From: an uncultured Clostridia bacterium
Lineage (GTDB): Bacteria; Bacillota; Clostridia; Oscillospirales; Oscillospiraceae
Direction: 5' to 3'
Length of the DNA: 15,214 bases
NCBI GenBank assembly: GCA_945918315.1
Contig: CAMEIK010000011.1
Coordinates: 1 to 15,214, forward strand
Position numbers and translations under genes: made by a program. Numbering within the stretch: the first letter of the stretch is position 1; each line of letters begins with the position of its first letter. Below, piece after piece: positions 14,516-15,214 of the stretch. The notes beneath the pieces were generated by a model. That model did not search any database. It worked only from the letters and a program-made list of their open reading frames with translations, and was not told the DNA's origin.

Positions 14516-15120
14516 AAAAAATGATAAAATGCGTTCTCGTTTGTGCTTTGCTCACAGGGTTAGTGTGGTGCGGCACTGTGATTGCGGACAGAGAACGCCT
14601 GAATGAGGAACTGATCCGGCTTCATGTCGTAGCGAATTCGGACACTGCGGAAGATCAGAATCTGAAGCTGCTGGTTCGGGACGCGGTGATTACCAGTCTT
14701 CGACAGGCTCTGGCGGATGTTCAGGATACGCAGCAGGCAAAGGAATACCTGGAGGAAAACTTACCGAAGCTGCAGGAGCTGGCCAACAAGACCCTGGATG
14801 CCGCGGGCAGCACACAGCGTGCGGTGGTAACACTGTGTCGGGAGAAATTTCCAACCAGACAGTATGATACATTCTCCCTGCCGGCTGGGGTATATGAGGC
14901 CCTTCGTATCACAATCGGAGAAGGGGAGGGGAAAAACTGGTGGTGTGTGGTTTTTCCCTCCCTTTGCTTGCCCAAAACATCTCAGGGCTTTACCGATACA
15001 GCCGCCGGCGTGGGATTCCCGGAGGCGTTATCCGGTGCTCTTTCAGGAGAAGAACCATATCAGATCCGTTTTTATCTTCTGGATAAGCTGGGAGAACTAG
15101 AAAAAATCCTGACCAACTGA
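14512..15120 (+). CDS. spoIIR: Stage II sporulation protein R
   Basis: SpoIIR is the forespore-made signal protein that triggers SpoIIGA to process pro-sigma-E in the mother cell. The product, about 202 aa, has an N-terminal hydrophobic signal/anchor segment (about residues 5-22). The family core follows: LIRLHVVANSDTAEDQNLKLLVRDAV, written here as LIRLHVVANSD plus EDQNLKLLVRDAV, then LPAGVYEALRITIGEGEG and NWWCVVFPSLC. I prefer TTG 14512, six bases after GGGCGGTG (14498-14505). GTG 14503 overlaps that site, and ATG 14521 lacks a close one. The gene probably has its own forespore promoter. It implies an endospore-forming host. Confidence 0.92.
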   Translation: MKKMIKCVLVCALLTGLVWCGTVIADRERLNEELIRLHVVANSDTAEDQNLKLLVRDAVITSLRQALADVQDTQQAKEYLEENLPKLQELANKTLDAAGSTQRAVVTLCREKFPTRQYDTFSLPAGVYEALRITIGEGEGKNWWCVVFPSLCLPKTSQGFTDTAAGVGFPEALSGALSGEEPYQIRFYLLDKLGELEKILTN

Positions 15121-15149
15121 TGCTTACTCTGTTATTTTCGGCGGGAATA

Positions 15150-15158
15150 TGCTATAAT
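15150..15158 (+). promoter_or_regulatory. Extended -10 promoter-like site after spoIIR
   Basis: TGC directly precedes a perfect TATAAT (15153-15158), an extended -10 site, with no strong -35. Transcription would start near 15165 and leave the window. No coding frame with a ribosome binding site is seen in the remaining 50 bases, so the target is unknown. Confidence 0.45.
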
Positions 15159-15214
15159 ATAAGGCAACACCGCACAAATGCGTCTGCGGCCGGATGGCGG
15201 GTCTTTTCCCCCAT
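15159..15214. repeat. Possible end of a dispersed repeat
   Basis: This GC-rich tail follows spoIIR and the extended -10 site and has no recognised gene. TGCGTCTGCGGCC (15179-15191) matches TGCGTCCTCGGCC at 7-19 at 11 of 13 positions, and the final CCCAT equals the first five bases of the window. This is suggestive of the two window ends lying in related repeat copies, but the match is short. Confidence 0.25.

Noticed and set aside
1..15214. tRNA, rRNA, CRISPR array, insertion sequence or prophage
   Set aside because: No cloverleaf, repeated spacers, transposase or phage-like gene was recognised; nearly all sequence is accounted for by chromosomal genes and their signals.

Overview
The window reads as chromosome from a spore-forming clostridial Firmicute, most likely Oscillospirales (the old Clostridium cluster IV). 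This is inferred from a SpoIIR homologue, strong AGGAGG ribosome binding sites, TTGnnn-N17-TATAAT promoters, a DUF378 membrane protein, and a protein-kinase/FN3 family that I associate with gut Clostridia. No taxonomic search could be run.

Positions 123-8317 form one transcription unit on the + strand for phenylalanine and tyrosine synthesis. A sigma-A-like promoter is followed by a 22-codon leader peptide whose residues 10-18 are almost all Phe and Tyr. Next come mutually exclusive RNA hairpins ending in an intrinsic terminator (301-335), the layout of a ribosome-mediated transcription attenuator. Eight genes follow, abutting or overlapping: aroF, tyrA, aroB, aroA, aroC, pheA, an aroE-aroK fusion and aroQ. 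Together they encode all seven chorismate steps plus chorismate mutase, prephenate dehydratase and prephenate dehydrogenase. Only the final aminotransferase is absent. There are no trp genes, and the leader has no Trp codon.

Positions 8277-12030 hold two minus-strand genes. The first is a small protein resembling the zinc-dependent phospholipase C family, convergent with aroQ and sharing a bidirectional terminator with it. The second is a large membrane protein with a cytoplasmic Ser/Thr-kinase-like domain, a single membrane helix and extracytoplasmic fibronectin-III-like domains. Back-to-back with the kinase, from promoters whose -35 boxes are 11 bp apart, runs a + strand gene for a zinc-ribbon/transmembrane/two-Big2-domain protein (12078-13136). 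The two proteins share a topology and may work together, but that is inference.

Positions 13137-15214 contain a hairpin-rich terminator region, a minus-strand DUF378 gene, ispE (isoprenoid precursor synthesis) with its own promoter, and spoIIR. The ispE terminator hairpin contains a forespore-sigma-like promoter in its 5' arm and the spoIIR ribosome binding site in its 3' arm. This could insulate spoIIR from vegetative read-through. The last 60 bases hold an extended -10 promoter-like site and what may be part of a dispersed repeat related to the first 20 bases of the window.
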